Shown here: positions 18,190 to 26,691 of the stretch, piece by piece
How the letters are laid out: every line of letters starts with the position of its first letter
Numbering within the stretch: the first letter of the stretch is position 1
Source: CAZUNB01 sp964622235
GTDB taxonomy: Bacteria > Patescibacteriota > Saccharimonadia > Saccharimonadales > JAGPDM01
Length of the DNA: 64,000 nucleotides
Direction of reading: 5' to 3'
Assembly: GCA_964622235.1 (NCBI GenBank)
Contig: CAZUNB010000001.1
Coordinates: forward strand, 1 to 64,000
Position numbers and translations under genes: made by a program
The notes under the pieces: model-generated
What the model was told of the DNA's origin: nothing
Seen by the model: the letters and a program-made list of their open reading frames with translations, nothing else
Database searches by the model: none

Positions 18190-20748
18190 CTACTCACGTG
18201 AAAACAGTTTTGCAACTATCTGTGCTAGAGATACACCAGCACTAAGCGTAAGTAGGGCTGATGATAAAACTATGAATATCTCTTGGTTACTACCTGTTTT
18301 TGCAAGCGAGGATGTCGAGTTCGAAAGATTTTTCACTTCACTTAGGTTATTAATACTAAGACCTACTGGATCAACAATTGTACCATTTGCTAAGTTGTCT
18401 TCATCACCGTCGCCACCATCTTGAACAGAGTATTGGAGCAGCAATGCAGGCACTCCACCGACAGTACTTTCAGTGATGACTGAACCCGGTAAATCTGAAT
18501 ATTTGCTAGTATTAGATTCGAACTTACGTGCAGTAAAACCGTCTTTTGCTAGATCAGTGAAGAAGTAAGCCTGCATCTCAACCATTTCCCCTGACATAAC
18601 TCCTTCTACCGTGAAGCTGAGCAGGCCAAAAGGATAATTCTTCCCGATATCTTCAAAAGCTGCCGCTGCAACTGAAGTTGAAATGATCGTCGTTCCGGCA
18701 GGAGAAACCAGTGTGACATACTTATTTGTCTGCGTATTAACAAAGCTAGTAACATTGCTTTGAGTTGAATCTTTAGCACCATCATCATTACCGTCTCCAG
18801 CATTAGGCGCAGCGTCTTCAACTCCGCTCACTATGCCGTCGCCATCAGTGTCGACATTTGTATACGAGAAAACCTGTATACGATTATTGGCCTGATCAGT
18901 AACATAGAATTTTGAGCCGTCATTATTGATAGTGATAGACACCGGAACGTTGAACTCTCCGTTCCTAGAGCCGAACCGGCCAAATTTGCCGACATAGCTG
19001 TAATCGCTCGTATTGAATGCCTGAATACGATTGTTATCCCTTTCAGTAACATAGATTGTCGAACCATCGGGACTCGTCGCGAGACCACGTGGGTTGCTAA
19101 GTTGACCATTGGCGCTACCAATCCCACCAAATTGACCGAGATAGGTATTATCCGCAGCGTCGAAAACCTGCACACGATTATTGCCAGTATCTGACACAAA
19201 TATTTTTCCACCTGATATCAGAATTGCTCGCGGAGTACTTAGCTGGCCATCACCAGCACCTGCTGAGCCAAATTTGCCAACATAGCTGTTGTCACTAGTG
19301 TTGAATATTTGAATGCGGTTGTTGGATAAATCTACAACATAGAATTTCGACCCATCTTCCGAAAACGTGACACCATAGGGATTGCTGAACTGCCCATTGC
19401 CACTACCAGTTACACCCAAGGAACTAACAAAACTATTATCAGAAGTATTAAATATCTGGATGCGGTTGTTGGATAAATCGGCTACATATAATTTTGTACC
19501 ATCTGGCGAGACGGTTAGCGCGTAGGGAGTACTGAATTGTCCAGGAGCACTACCGAGTGAACCAAACTCACCAACATAGCTGTTGTCACTAGTGTTGAAT
19601 ATCTGAATGCGGTGATTTCCAGAATCTGCAACATATAGTTTAGTATTGTCTTTACTAAGTGCAGTTTGGTAAGGATTTAAAAACCCTCCAGATTGTTGGC
19701 TAGAGCTACCAAATTTAGCCTGGAAGCTGTTGTCACTGGTGTTGAATATTTGGATACGGTTGTTATAGGTATCCGCGACATATAATTTACTACCGTCAGG
19801 ACTCACCGCAATACCTTGGGGGTCTTTAAACTGCCCATCACCTGTGCCGTATTCACCAATTACAGGTGGAAGCTCTACACCGTCTAAGCCAAACTTTTTC
19901 ACTTGAGCAAAGCTTCTAGTTGGCCGGACGTTCATCACATGAATTATGTCATTATTATCGATAACAACATCTGTCGGATATCGCAGCTGATTCAATCCGC
20001 CACCCCAATTGCCTATTTGCTTGACATAAGATCCATTGCTATCAAAGACGAGGACTCTTGCTACCTCTTCTTGAACGTATATATTGTCACTAGAATCAAC
20101 GGCTACTCCAGTTAGGGAGTGGAAGTCGGGGTCTGGGTTAGAAGCATTTGATACAAACTGCAAAATATAATTACCTGCGCTGTCAAACTTTTGTATTCTA
20201 ATATTAGGGTCATCAGCAACAATCACATTACCTTGGCTATCAACGACAATCGCTTTTGGAAAACAAAAGTTACCGTCTGTTATAGTCTCCTCAGACTTAC
20301 AGCTGCGTTCGCCAAATTGTCCAATATAAGAATTATTTGTTCCGTTAAAAATCTGAACTCGGCTGTTTCCAGTATCAGCAACGTAGAGCTTTGAGCCGTC
20401 ATTATTAAAAGCTAAGTCACTTGGATTAGCAAACTGACCATTTCCACTACCCGAAGTTCCGAATTTTCCGATATATGAGTTATCCGATGTTTTAAAAATT
20501 TGAATTTGGTTGTTGCCTGTGTCCAGTACGTAGAGTTTGGATCCATCTGGCGAAACAGTAGTCGCCATCGGTTTATCAAATTTCCTATTTTCAGTAACGC
20601 CACTCTTTCCGACGACACTATCGAACTCAGGCATAGCCAAAGACGCGTTAGCTGATGATGAGTTAATTGACACCACGATAACAACTACTAGAAGTATGAC
20701 ACTGAAAAACGCAATCCTGTAGTTATTTAATAGGGACTTCAGATTCAT
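18190..20748 (-). CDS. Wall-anchored NHL-repeat protein (about 12 repeats)
   Basis: An 852-residue surface protein. A signal helix (about residues 12-30) precedes about twelve NHL repeats of the form ..P.gv..spDGskLYVaDt.NNRIQIF, enough for two six-bladed beta-propellers (about residues 40-640). A calcium-binding-like segment rich in D and G (DTDGDGIVSG) follows, then a domain of about 150 residues, a LAKTG sorting motif, a membrane helix and a short charged tail (FSRE). Probably a displayed binding protein. The middle repeats are nearly identical, indicating recent internal duplication. Confidence 0.85.
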   Translation of the reverse strand: MNLKSLLNNYRIAFFSVILLVVVIVVSINSSSANASLAMPEFDSVVGKSGVTENRKFDKPMATTVSPDGSKLYVLDTGNNQIQIFKTSDNSYIGKFGTSGSGNGQFANPSDLAFNNDGSKLYVADTGNSRVQIFNGTNNSYIGQFGERSCKSEETITDGNFCFPKAIVVDSQGNVIVADDPNIRIQKFDSAGNYILQFVSNASNPDPDFHSLTGVAVDSSDNIYVQEEVARVLVFDSNGSYVKQIGNWGGGLNQLRYPTDVVIDNNDIIHVMNVRPTRSFAQVKKFGLDGVELPPVIGEYGTGDGQFKDPQGIAVSPDGSKLYVADTYNNRIQIFNTSDNSFQAKFGSSSQQSGGFLNPYQTALSKDNTKLYVADSGNHRIQIFNTSDNSYVGEFGSLGSAPGQFSTPYALTVSPDGTKLYVADLSNNRIQIFNTSDNSFVSSLGVTGSGNGQFSNPYGVTFSEDGSKFYVVDLSNNRIQIFNTSDNSYVGKFGSAGAGDGQLSTPRAILISGGKIFVSDTGNNRVQVFDAADNTYLGQFGGIGSANGQLSNPRGLATSPDGSTIYVTERDNNRIQAFNTSDYSYVGKFGRFGSRNGEFNVPVSITINNDGSKFYVTDQANNRIQVFSYTNVDTDGDGIVSGVEDAAPNAGDGNDDGAKDSTQSNVTSFVNTQTNKYVTLVSPAGTTIISTSVAAAAFEDIGKNYPFGLLSFTVEGVMSGEMVEMQAYFFTDLAKDGFTARKFESNTSKYSDLPGSVITESTVGGVPALLLQYSVQDGGDGDEDNLANGTIVDPVGLSINNLSEVKNLSNSTSSLAKTGSNQEIFIVLSSALLTLSAGVSLAQIVAKLFSRE

Positions 20749-20888
20749 AATTTCTTGCCTTTCTTGGCTATTATTGACTTTGTTAAATTCGTTTTTTTGT
20801 TTTTTGTTTGGTAACTACATTATATCACAAAAAAACATGAGCATTATCTATTTTAATATCAACTCAAACGAAAAAAGATACAAAAATA

Positions 20889-21998
20889 TTACTCCCAGCG
20901 GAAGACGCGGAAGGCGATGACGTAGATAATTACTAGCCAGATGCCAATTAGTCCAAGCTGCGGACCAATTTCCCAGAGATGCTTGCCCTCGGTAGCAATC
21001 AAACGAATACCATCGATAATCGGAGTTAGAGGAATAAACGCCGAGATATTCTGTAGCCATTCTGGCATTAGGAACCGCGGGAAAAATGTGCCTGACAAGA
21101 ACATCATCGGAAAAACGATTATGTTACCGAGCGGAGCGACCTGGCGCTCATTCTTTGCCCAGCCACCGAGGGCTAGACCAATACCGAGAATTGTTACCGT
21201 TCCAAGTACTAGGAATAAAGCTAATTCAAATGGGTTACCAACTACCTTCAAATTAAAAACAAGAATTGCTACAGCAAACTGAATCGCAAAAGCTACTAAT
21301 CCGATGATCCCTTGAGAAATAACGTTCGACAAAAAGTACTGCCAAACACGGAGGGTAGTTGTGTGGAATCGCCGTAGTATTCCTTGTTTTTTTAATTCAG
21401 GGAAGACATTCATAGGACCAAAAATACCGATACCGATAATAGAAAATCCAAGCAAGCCAGAGAATATGTAGTCGAACGAAGATAGTCCTCGATCGTTAGT
21501 CTGCTTTGCTTTGACTGAAAAAGGTGTTTGCTGCTGCACAAACGAAGCGTTTATAGCCTGGAATTGACCAGTCAAAATTGAGCTTAATGTCTGGCCAGCT
21601 TGCTGGTTATTTTGTGAGTAAATTACTTCAGCTTTTCCTGTGGGATAGCCTTTTGTTTGATCAATCTCACCAAAGCCTTTAGGTAAGATAATTGCGGCAT
21701 CTAGTTCGCCTCTATTCATAGCGTCTTTAGCCGCATCGATAGTTTTAATGTTCTCATCAACTTTCAAAGAATCGCTTTTCTTGGTTTCTTTGACGTACTT
21801 TTGAGAGAACTCAGATTTTGACTGGTTAATTAATCCTACATTAAAGTTGGCATCACCTGAGTTTCCAAAAATTCCACCAAAAACGAATAAAAAAATCAGT
21901 GGAAAGGCAATCGTGAAAAATATTGCTAGCTTATCGCGGAAGAATCGTCTGGTATTAATTTTTGTAAAAATAAAAACCGTAAATAATTTTTTGCGCAT
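20889..21998 (-). CDS. ABC-2 type transporter permease
   Basis: A 369-residue permease of the ABC-2 family: one N-terminal membrane helix (about residues 24-45), a long extracytoplasmic loop of about 130 residues, then five helices at the C-terminus with LSGTFFPRFLMPEWLQ, the typical ABC-2 re-entrant region. It follows its ATPase gene by one base on the same strand, so together they make one exporter (drug, polysaccharide or lipid). Confidence 0.9.
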   Translation of the reverse strand: MRKKLFTVFIFTKINTRRFFRDKLAIFFTIAFPLIFLFVFGGIFGNSGDANFNVGLINQSKSEFSQKYVKETKKSDSLKVDENIKTIDAAKDAMNRGELDAAIILPKGFGEIDQTKGYPTGKAEVIYSQNNQQAGQTLSSILTGQFQAINASFVQQQTPFSVKAKQTNDRGLSSFDYIFSGLLGFSIIGIGIFGPMNVFPELKKQGILRRFHTTTLRVWQYFLSNVISQGIIGLVAFAIQFAVAILVFNLKVVGNPFELALFLVLGTVTILGIGLALGGWAKNERQVAPLGNIIVFPMMFLSGTFFPRFLMPEWLQNISAFIPLTPIIDGIRLIATEGKHLWEIGPQLGLIGIWLVIIYVIAFRVFRWE

Positions 21999-21999
21999 A

Positions 22000-22782
22000 T
22001 TAAACTCTCAGCTCTTTTCCAGTTAGATCGATAAATACGTCCTCAAGATTTGCCTGCTCTACATGTTGTTCCTTCTTAAACCCACGATCAAGCAATTGTT
22101 TAATTAAATTCTTTGGTGTGTCGAGCGCAATAATCTTACCCTCGTCCATAACTGCAACTCGGTCACAGAGGATTTCTGCTTCATCCATGTAGTGAGTTGT
22201 AATGATTACGGTAACACCACGATCGCGTACCTGACGTACCAAATCCCAAAGGTTTCGACGAGCTTGTGGGTCCAATCCTGTGGTTGGCTCATCTAGGAAA
22301 AAGACAGTCGGATCATGGACGAGCGCAGCAGCTATCGAAAACCGTTGTTTTTGACCTCCAGATAGATTCTCAACAAAACTATTTTTCTTTTGGAGCAGGT
22401 CAACATCTTCAAGAAATGTATCGACATCGACTTTTTCACCATAAGCGGCCGCAAATAACTCTATCAATTCAGATAACTTAGTCTTGTCCTGAAAACTTGG
22501 ACTCTGCGGTTGCACTCCGATAATCTTACGGATTTCATACGGATTTTTTGAAACATCAATTCCGTCAATCGTCGCACTACCACCATCGATTGGCCGCAGA
22601 GCTTCGAGCATTTCCAGGGTTGTGGTTTTACCGGCACCATTTGGACCCAAGATTCCGAAGACTTCACCTTTTTTAACAGCAAAGCTAATGCTTTTAACGG
22701 TCTTCTCACCATCATAAACTTTCTCAAGATTTTTGACCGTAACAATATTCTTTTTAGCAATAACTTTCGTTTTTTTAATCAT
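22000..22782 (-). CDS. ABC-2 type transporter ATPase
   Basis: A 260-residue ATPase with Walker A GPNGAGKTT, signature NLSGGQKQR, Walker B VFFLDEPTTGLDP and switch histidine in ITTHYMDEAE. The NNAG-type P-loop and TTGLDPQARR place it with CcmA/DrrA-like drug and polysaccharide exporters. No ribosome site; a TATAAT hexamer ends 8 nt before the ATG, which suggests a leaderless transcript. It forms an operon with the permease. Confidence 0.9.
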   Translation of the reverse strand: MIKKTKVIAKKNIVTVKNLEKVYDGEKTVKSISFAVKKGEVFGILGPNGAGKTTTLEMLEALRPIDGGSATIDGIDVSKNPYEIRKIIGVQPQSPSFQDKTKLSELIELFAAAYGEKVDVDTFLEDVDLLQKKNSFVENLSGGQKQRFSIAAALVHDPTVFFLDEPTTGLDPQARRNLWDLVRQVRDRGVTVIITTHYMDEAEILCDRVAVMDEGKIIALDTPKNLIKQLLDRGFKKEQHVEQANLEDVFIDLTGKELRV

Positions 22783-22790
22783 AGGAATAT

Positions 22791-22796
22791 ATTATA
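22791..22796 (-). promoter_or_regulatory. Candidate -10 element of the ABC-2 operon
   Basis: TATAAT on the minus strand, 8 nt before the ATG at 22782, with no Shine-Dalgarno sequence between. Confidence 0.5.
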
Positions 22797-22829
22797 CGCC
22801 TGTCAAAAATTGGTGTCGATAGACTTTGG

Positions 22830-24359
22830 CTATTTGATTAACCGTAAACGACGAACCAAAAATATTGATGTGGCAACTGACACAAGTGAGATAGCGATGA
22901 GCACTGTCTCTGATTGTCCTGTCTTTGGTAGCGTATTAGCTGCTCCAGAAATACCCAAGCTATTCACCGCCGTCGTGAACGGTGATTCGTAAGCACCAGA
23001 ATCATAGGCTAGGCCTTGAGGGCGAACAGAGCCTCTGGCGTCTTGCGTCAGACCAGCTATAGTGACACCTGAGTCTATAGCGGGAGAACCAGACATAAGA
23101 GCCATGGTTGGAACGTAGCCACCGTTGTTTTGGAGTGGGCCGAGAGTGGAGCCAAGGGCTGTGAGGTTGTTTTGGTCTTTAACGTGATTAAAATATGTTG
23201 AGCAAGTAGTATCGTCACTTAAATTCCCACCGCCACTGGTTAAAGAGCCGTTGAATCCACCGCTACCACCAAAAAGTGGCGTGTAGTCGAAGAAACCCTC
23301 ACAAGCATTAGGCACGCCTAAGCTTTTAATATCAGCGAGTAGTAGATTATCAGTCTCTAACGATACGTTTGCAGTACCGCTCACTCCACCACCAGCGACG
23401 ACTAAACTCGTCGAACCAAAACCGGAGGCTTGTGAACTTTCACCTCCTGCAATATCCGTAATAGTGGAGTTATTAATCTTGGCAGTTGTGGTAGAATCTT
23501 CTGCCCCGGTGTAACTTATTAAGCCGAGACCGATTGCAATTGAGGAAGTCCTGATATTGGAAATCGTTACATTTTCAAAGTTAGCATTAAGCGTGCTTGG
23601 ACTTCCACCCGCTATAATGCCCCCCATAACCATAATCCCACTAGCCGTGGCTTCGCTGTCGGTGTTTTCGATATCGCTCACTGTCGTATTAGAGACAGAT
23701 AGATTAAGTATGGCCTTATTATTTGTGTATACAAGAATCCCAGGTAATCCTATGCCTGCAGCTGAACTATTAAATCGGTGCACATAAGAGTTGTTTATCG
23801 AAATAGAGGTCATCACGCCGTCTACTCCATTTTCTACTCCGAAACCCGAAAGAGCCAGCGAAGCCCCCACACTAGTAGCGTTCAAGCCGTCTATCTCAAT
23901 TCGATCAGCGTCTAGGTTAGCATCTTGAACACCGATACCAAACCCTCTAAAACCCGTCACAGTGAAATCAGAAACAGTCAGCATCTCACTGGCAGTCGCT
24001 GTTATTTGAATAGTCTGATACTGGCCGTCTCCATCGATAATCGATTGCCCCGCACCAGCACCCTTGAATGTTGCAGTTTTAGTCAGTACTGGTAGATCGG
24101 CTACCAGCGTTATCGTCCCAGCCGGAAGGTTGATAGTATCATTTACACCATCGCCAGCAGGACAATCACTACTTGTAGCAGCTTGGTCGTTAATGTTCTG
24201 GATAGCTTCACTCAGTGAGCAAGAGCTGTTTGTAGTTGTCTCGTCGTTGCCGACAGCAACGTTGAAGCTAGCTGCGTGAGCAGGTGCTGACTGAGCAACT
24301 GAAATAATTACAGTGGCGAGCACAGCTAACGGCAAACGTACGAGATTGATATTTTTCAT
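22830..24359 (-). CDS. LPKTG-anchored CSLREA/beta-helix surface protein
   Basis: A 509-residue secreted protein. The signal helix (residues 5-29, ending in APAHA) is followed by the N-terminal CSLREA-type motif (SSCSLSEAIQNIND) and GDGVNDTINLPAGTITL, the usual entry into a right-handed parallel beta-helix. The body is rich in short N/S/T/G-laden strands. The C-terminus has the tail QNNGGYVPTMALMSGSPAID common to this group, then LPKTG, a membrane helix and a basic end (RRLRLIK). A sortase substrate, probably an adhesin. Confidence 0.85.
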   Translation of the reverse strand: MKNINLVRLPLAVLATVIISVAQSAPAHAASFNVAVGNDETTTNSSCSLSEAIQNINDQAATSSDCPAGDGVNDTINLPAGTITLVADLPVLTKTATFKGAGAGQSIIDGDGQYQTIQITATASEMLTVSDFTVTGFRGFGIGVQDANLDADRIEIDGLNATSVGASLALSGFGVENGVDGVMTSISINNSYVHRFNSSAAGIGLPGILVYTNNKAILNLSVSNTTVSDIENTDSEATASGIMVMGGIIAGGSPSTLNANFENVTISNIRTSSIAIGLGLISYTGAEDSTTTAKINNSTITDIAGGESSQASGFGSTSLVVAGGGVSGTANVSLETDNLLLADIKSLGVPNACEGFFDYTPLFGGSGGFNGSLTSGGGNLSDDTTCSTYFNHVKDQNNLTALGSTLGPLQNNGGYVPTMALMSGSPAIDSGVTIAGLTQDARGSVRPQGLAYDSGAYESPFTTAVNSLGISGAANTLPKTGQSETVLIAISLVSVATSIFLVRRLRLIK

Positions 24360-24492
24360 AGATAGACTTTCGTATTTTGGTTAGAGGAAAATGTTTTTTT
24401 ACATATTTTTGCTTTGATTATGAGTATACATGAGCATATTGAAGAAATATATAGCTAGTACTGCTCCTCGGGTGACTATATCTAGGAATTTA

Positions 24493-24651
24493 CTATTTAA
24501 GCTTCAAACCAAGCCAAATACCTAAAATTCCGCCGATAAAGCCACCAATCACTGTCCAACCAGACATACTAGCCGAGCCAAACAAAACTGGAATGTAGCC
24601 ACCAATATAAGTTCCTGCGATTGACGTTAATAGAACTGGTTTATTGCCCAT
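24493..24651 (-). CDS. Small glycine-rich two-helix membrane protein
   Basis: A 52-residue protein with two membrane helices (GTYIGGYIPVLFG and a C-terminal GGFIGGILGIWLGLKLK). I start it at the ATG at 24651 because a TAGAAT hexamer ends 7 nt upstream, matching the leaderless pattern seen elsewhere; a longer frame upstream (to 24753) has no membrane-protein character. Family unknown. Confidence 0.5.
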   Translation of the reverse strand: MGNKPVLLTSIAGTYIGGYIPVLFGSASMSGWTVIGGFIGGILGIWLGLKLK

Positions 24652-24778
24652 ATTACATATTCTAAACCCATATTCCTCACAGCACAAAGCTCTTTTCAGA
24701 TTCAGCAAATCATAAATATGATGCATAATTTTGTAGCTAAAAAGACAATCCACGGATCAGCTGGATTTTCTATTTGGC

Positions 24779-24829
24779 TGAGAAAGGGATGAACACTCAA
24801 CGATAGACTAGCTAACGCTATTCCGTCAT
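24779..24829 (+). repeat. tRNA-flank repeat, degenerate copy a
   Basis: Starts AGAAAGGGATGA and ends CTATTCCGTC, like copies b and c, but the middle has diverged. Confidence 0.4.
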
Positions 24830-24949
24830 CTCGCTAGAAGCTGTCAAATCATAGATTATGACAACTATCTAAACCCTCTGTCGGGTTCGCATCTTTTTCT
24901 CAGAAAAGAGAAAAACGCCCAAAGTCTAAAGACTTGGAAGCTCTTCTCC

Positions 24950-25001
24950 TGGCGGAGAGAGAGAGAGAGGGATGACGCTCGCTTCGTTCACTATTCCGTC
25001 G
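24950..25001 (+). repeat. tRNA-flank repeat, copy b, with truncated tRNA-Ser 3' end
   Basis: Begins TGGCGGAGAGAGAG and continues to GGGAT, the antisense of the CCA-acceptor-T-arm end of the neighbouring tRNA-Ser gene, then diverges at the T-loop into GACGCTCG, TTCACTATTCCGTCG. Copy c (61380-61420) shares about 30 nt of the non-tRNA part. Confidence 0.55.
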
Positions 25002-25013
25002 CTAAGCTCCTTA

Positions 25014-25046
25014 CGAACCCTTTTTGCTTCGCAAAAGTCGGGTTCG
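25014..25046. repeat. GAACCC/GGGTTC palindrome downstream of tRNA-Ser(CGA)
   Basis: CGAACCC pairs with GGGTTCG; TTTTTGC pairs with GCAAAA around the TTC tip. A related hairpin lies at 62979-63009, at the same place relative to another tRNA-Ser gene. Confidence 0.55.
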
Positions 25047-25055
25047 AACGCTCAA

Positions 25056-25092
25056 CAAACTAAAAACAGCCCAAAGGGCTGCGTTTAGTTTG
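25056..25092 (-). terminator. Hairpin downstream of tRNA-Ser(CGA), overlapping its CCA
   Basis: Read on the minus strand, CAAACTAAA (starting within the encoded CCA) pairs with TTTAGTTTG and CAGCCC pairs with GGGCTG. No long U-tract follows, although TTTTT lies in the right arm. Likely a terminator or 3'-processing hairpin. Confidence 0.55.
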
Positions 25093-25184
25093 GCGGAGAG
25101 AGAGGGATTCGAACCCTCGAAGATGATTACTCACCTTACACGATTTCGAGTCGTGCGCCTTCAACCAGGCTCGGCCACCTCTCC
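25091..25184 (-). tRNA. tRNA-Ser(CGA)
   Basis: A 94-nt cloverleaf with encoded CCA. Acceptor GGAGAGG pairs with the 3' CTCTCC, anticodon stem CACGA/TCGTG closes the loop CTCGAAA (anticodon CGA, codon UCG), a long variable arm typical of serine tRNAs follows, and the T-arm reads GAGGGTTCGAATCCCTC. Discriminator G. Confidence 0.95.
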
Positions 25185-25249
25185 ATAGCTTATGAAATTA
25201 TATCAGCCTATTTCATTCACGACTATCTTGGAATCTATCGAACAAAAGC

Positions 25250-26254
25250 CTATTTATTCGAATGCCGATGTGGTAAAAACAATTTTGCGCTCAGGCCGAT
25301 TCCAATAAGTGCTGGAAACCAAAATGACAAAATCCGAAAAGCTAGCACAGCGGCTAATATCGTCGACAAAGGATGCCCGTAACTGACAAAAAATGAAGCC
25401 GTGATCGTCTCGCTCTCACCTACGCCACCAGGTATTAATGGTACAAATACTGCTAATCGCGAGAAAAAGTAACCATAGAGGCCTAGTAGATAACTAATGT
25501 CTAAATCAAATGCTCGTAAGATAAACCACAATGCTGTCCCTTCAAATATCCAAGTAGCTGAGAAAAAGAATGCCAACTGCAAAATGTCTCTAGTTTTATA
25601 ACCTGACTTTTTAACCAGTTGCCAAGGCGCTAAACTAGTTTCACCGACGAACCGTTCAGAAAATTTCTGAACTTTTTCTTGTACAAAACGAGAATTCCGA
25701 GCGAGGAAAATGATTATCACACCAATAGCTAAAATAATCGGTAGAAATCCGATAATACGACTGACAGGACTATCTCCGGGTAGTCCGTAAAATATTGTGC
25801 TTATAAGTACTGCAAATAAGAACAGTATATTCAGTGTTACAATTGCGACCGAGTAAAGAACAACTAGAAATTTTCCAGCCAATTCAACTTGTCGATTTTC
25901 TTGCCTCATAATTCGACGCCAAACTAACAGATCACCGAGGATGATAATTTTACTAACGCCAAGCCCAGCTAGTGATTCAACCAAAGACTGCCAAAAACTG
26001 ATGTGGATATCTTGGCGTTTAAAAAATTTTTGATATGGAATTACTAGCGTTGAGATTGCTAGAAGTTCACTTACGATTGCCGCAAGTAAGTAATCAAGTC
26101 TGATACTAGCTAAAATCTGGCGATTGTTGGAAAAAAACCATGCTTGATAAGCAATCGTAATAATACCGAAAAAAATCAGGGTTATTGTCGCGCCCCGCGT
26201 GAAAAATTGTTTTTTGGACGTTGCTTTTTTGGCTTTAAGCATACCTTCTATCAT
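25250..26254 (-). CDS. UPF0104 / LPG-synthase-TM flippase-like membrane protein
   Basis: A 334-residue integral protein with about eight membrane segments. The C-terminal hallmark VPLIPGGVGESETITASFF followed by LAAVLAFRILSFWFP is the signature of the UPF0104 family, the membrane domain of lysyl-phosphatidylglycerol synthase and of putative lipid flippases. The cytosolic lysyl-transferase domain of MprF is absent. Divergent from the small membrane-protein gene at 26286, only 31 nt away. Likely moves or modifies a lipid; substrate unknown. Confidence 0.8.
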   Translation of the reverse strand: MIEGMLKAKKATSKKQFFTRGATITLIFFGIITIAYQAWFFSNNRQILASIRLDYLLAAIVSELLAISTLVIPYQKFFKRQDIHISFWQSLVESLAGLGVSKIIILGDLLVWRRIMRQENRQVELAGKFLVVLYSVAIVTLNILFLFAVLISTIFYGLPGDSPVSRIIGFLPIILAIGVIIIFLARNSRFVQEKVQKFSERFVGETSLAPWQLVKKSGYKTRDILQLAFFFSATWIFEGTALWFILRAFDLDISYLLGLYGYFFSRLAVFVPLIPGGVGESETITASFFVSYGHPLSTILAAVLAFRILSFWFPALIGIGLSAKLFLPHRHSNK

Positions 26255-26273
26255 ACGCTAGTTTTTTGAATGC

Positions 26274-26279
26274 TATACT
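26274..26279 (+). promoter_or_regulatory. Candidate -10 element, leaderless type
   Basis: TATACT, 6 nt before the ATG at 26286, with no Shine-Dalgarno sequence. Confidence 0.5.
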
Positions 26280-26285
26280 CCATAT

Positions 26286-26675
26286 ATGAGTGAACAATCC
26301 TATCAACCTGGAGTCTGCAATATCAACACCGATGAAATTACCTATCGACGTAAGGCTGGCTATATAAGCCTTGGAATTACTATTATAATTTTTGTAACTG
26401 CAGTTTTATTGAGAAACACTACTATCGCTGGAGCTGTCGCCATTTTTGCTTCAATTTCTGCTATCAGTTTCCTGCAAGCTCAAAATAAATTCTGCGTGGC
26501 ATATGCTGGCAGCGGCAAACAAAATGCCACCGAAGGTGAAAAAGAAGCTACGGAGATTAAAAGTGCTAAAAATCGCGCACTCGATAAAGCCAAAGCCAAC
26601 AAAATGTATCTTCAAGCCGCGGCTGTCGGCATCCTCGCCGGTGGTATGAGCTTCACATTAGTCACTCTGCTCTAA
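26286..26675 (+). CDS. Small membrane protein, unknown
   Basis: A 129-residue protein with three predicted membrane segments (about residues 25-45, 46-63 and 108-128) and a charged loop between the second and third. Conserved-looking cysteines (PGVCNIN near residue 11, NKFCVAY near 70) flank the first hairpin. The promoter hexamer abuts the start, so it is probably leaderless. Converges with purM. Family not recognised. Confidence 0.65.
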   Translation: MSEQSYQPGVCNINTDEITYRRKAGYISLGITIIIFVTAVLLRNTTIAGAVAIFASISAISFLQAQNKFCVAYAGSGKQNATEGEKEATEIKSAKNRALDKAKANKMYLQAAAVGILAGGMSFTLVTLL

Positions 26676-26691
26676 AATCGCTTAAGAGTTC

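Larger units (their letters stand above)
24654..25055. other. Repeat-rich non-coding block upstream of the tRNA-Ser(CGA) hairpins
   Basis: No gene is supported. It contains two degenerate copies of a GGGATGA...CTATTCCGTC element (24779-24829 and 24950-25001), a small AAGTCT/AGACTT hairpin near 24921-24935, AAACCCTC..GGGTT near 24872-24888, and a GAACCC/GGGTTC palindrome (25014-25046). The same elements occur around the tRNA genes at 61.3-63.0 kb. Confidence 0.6.
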
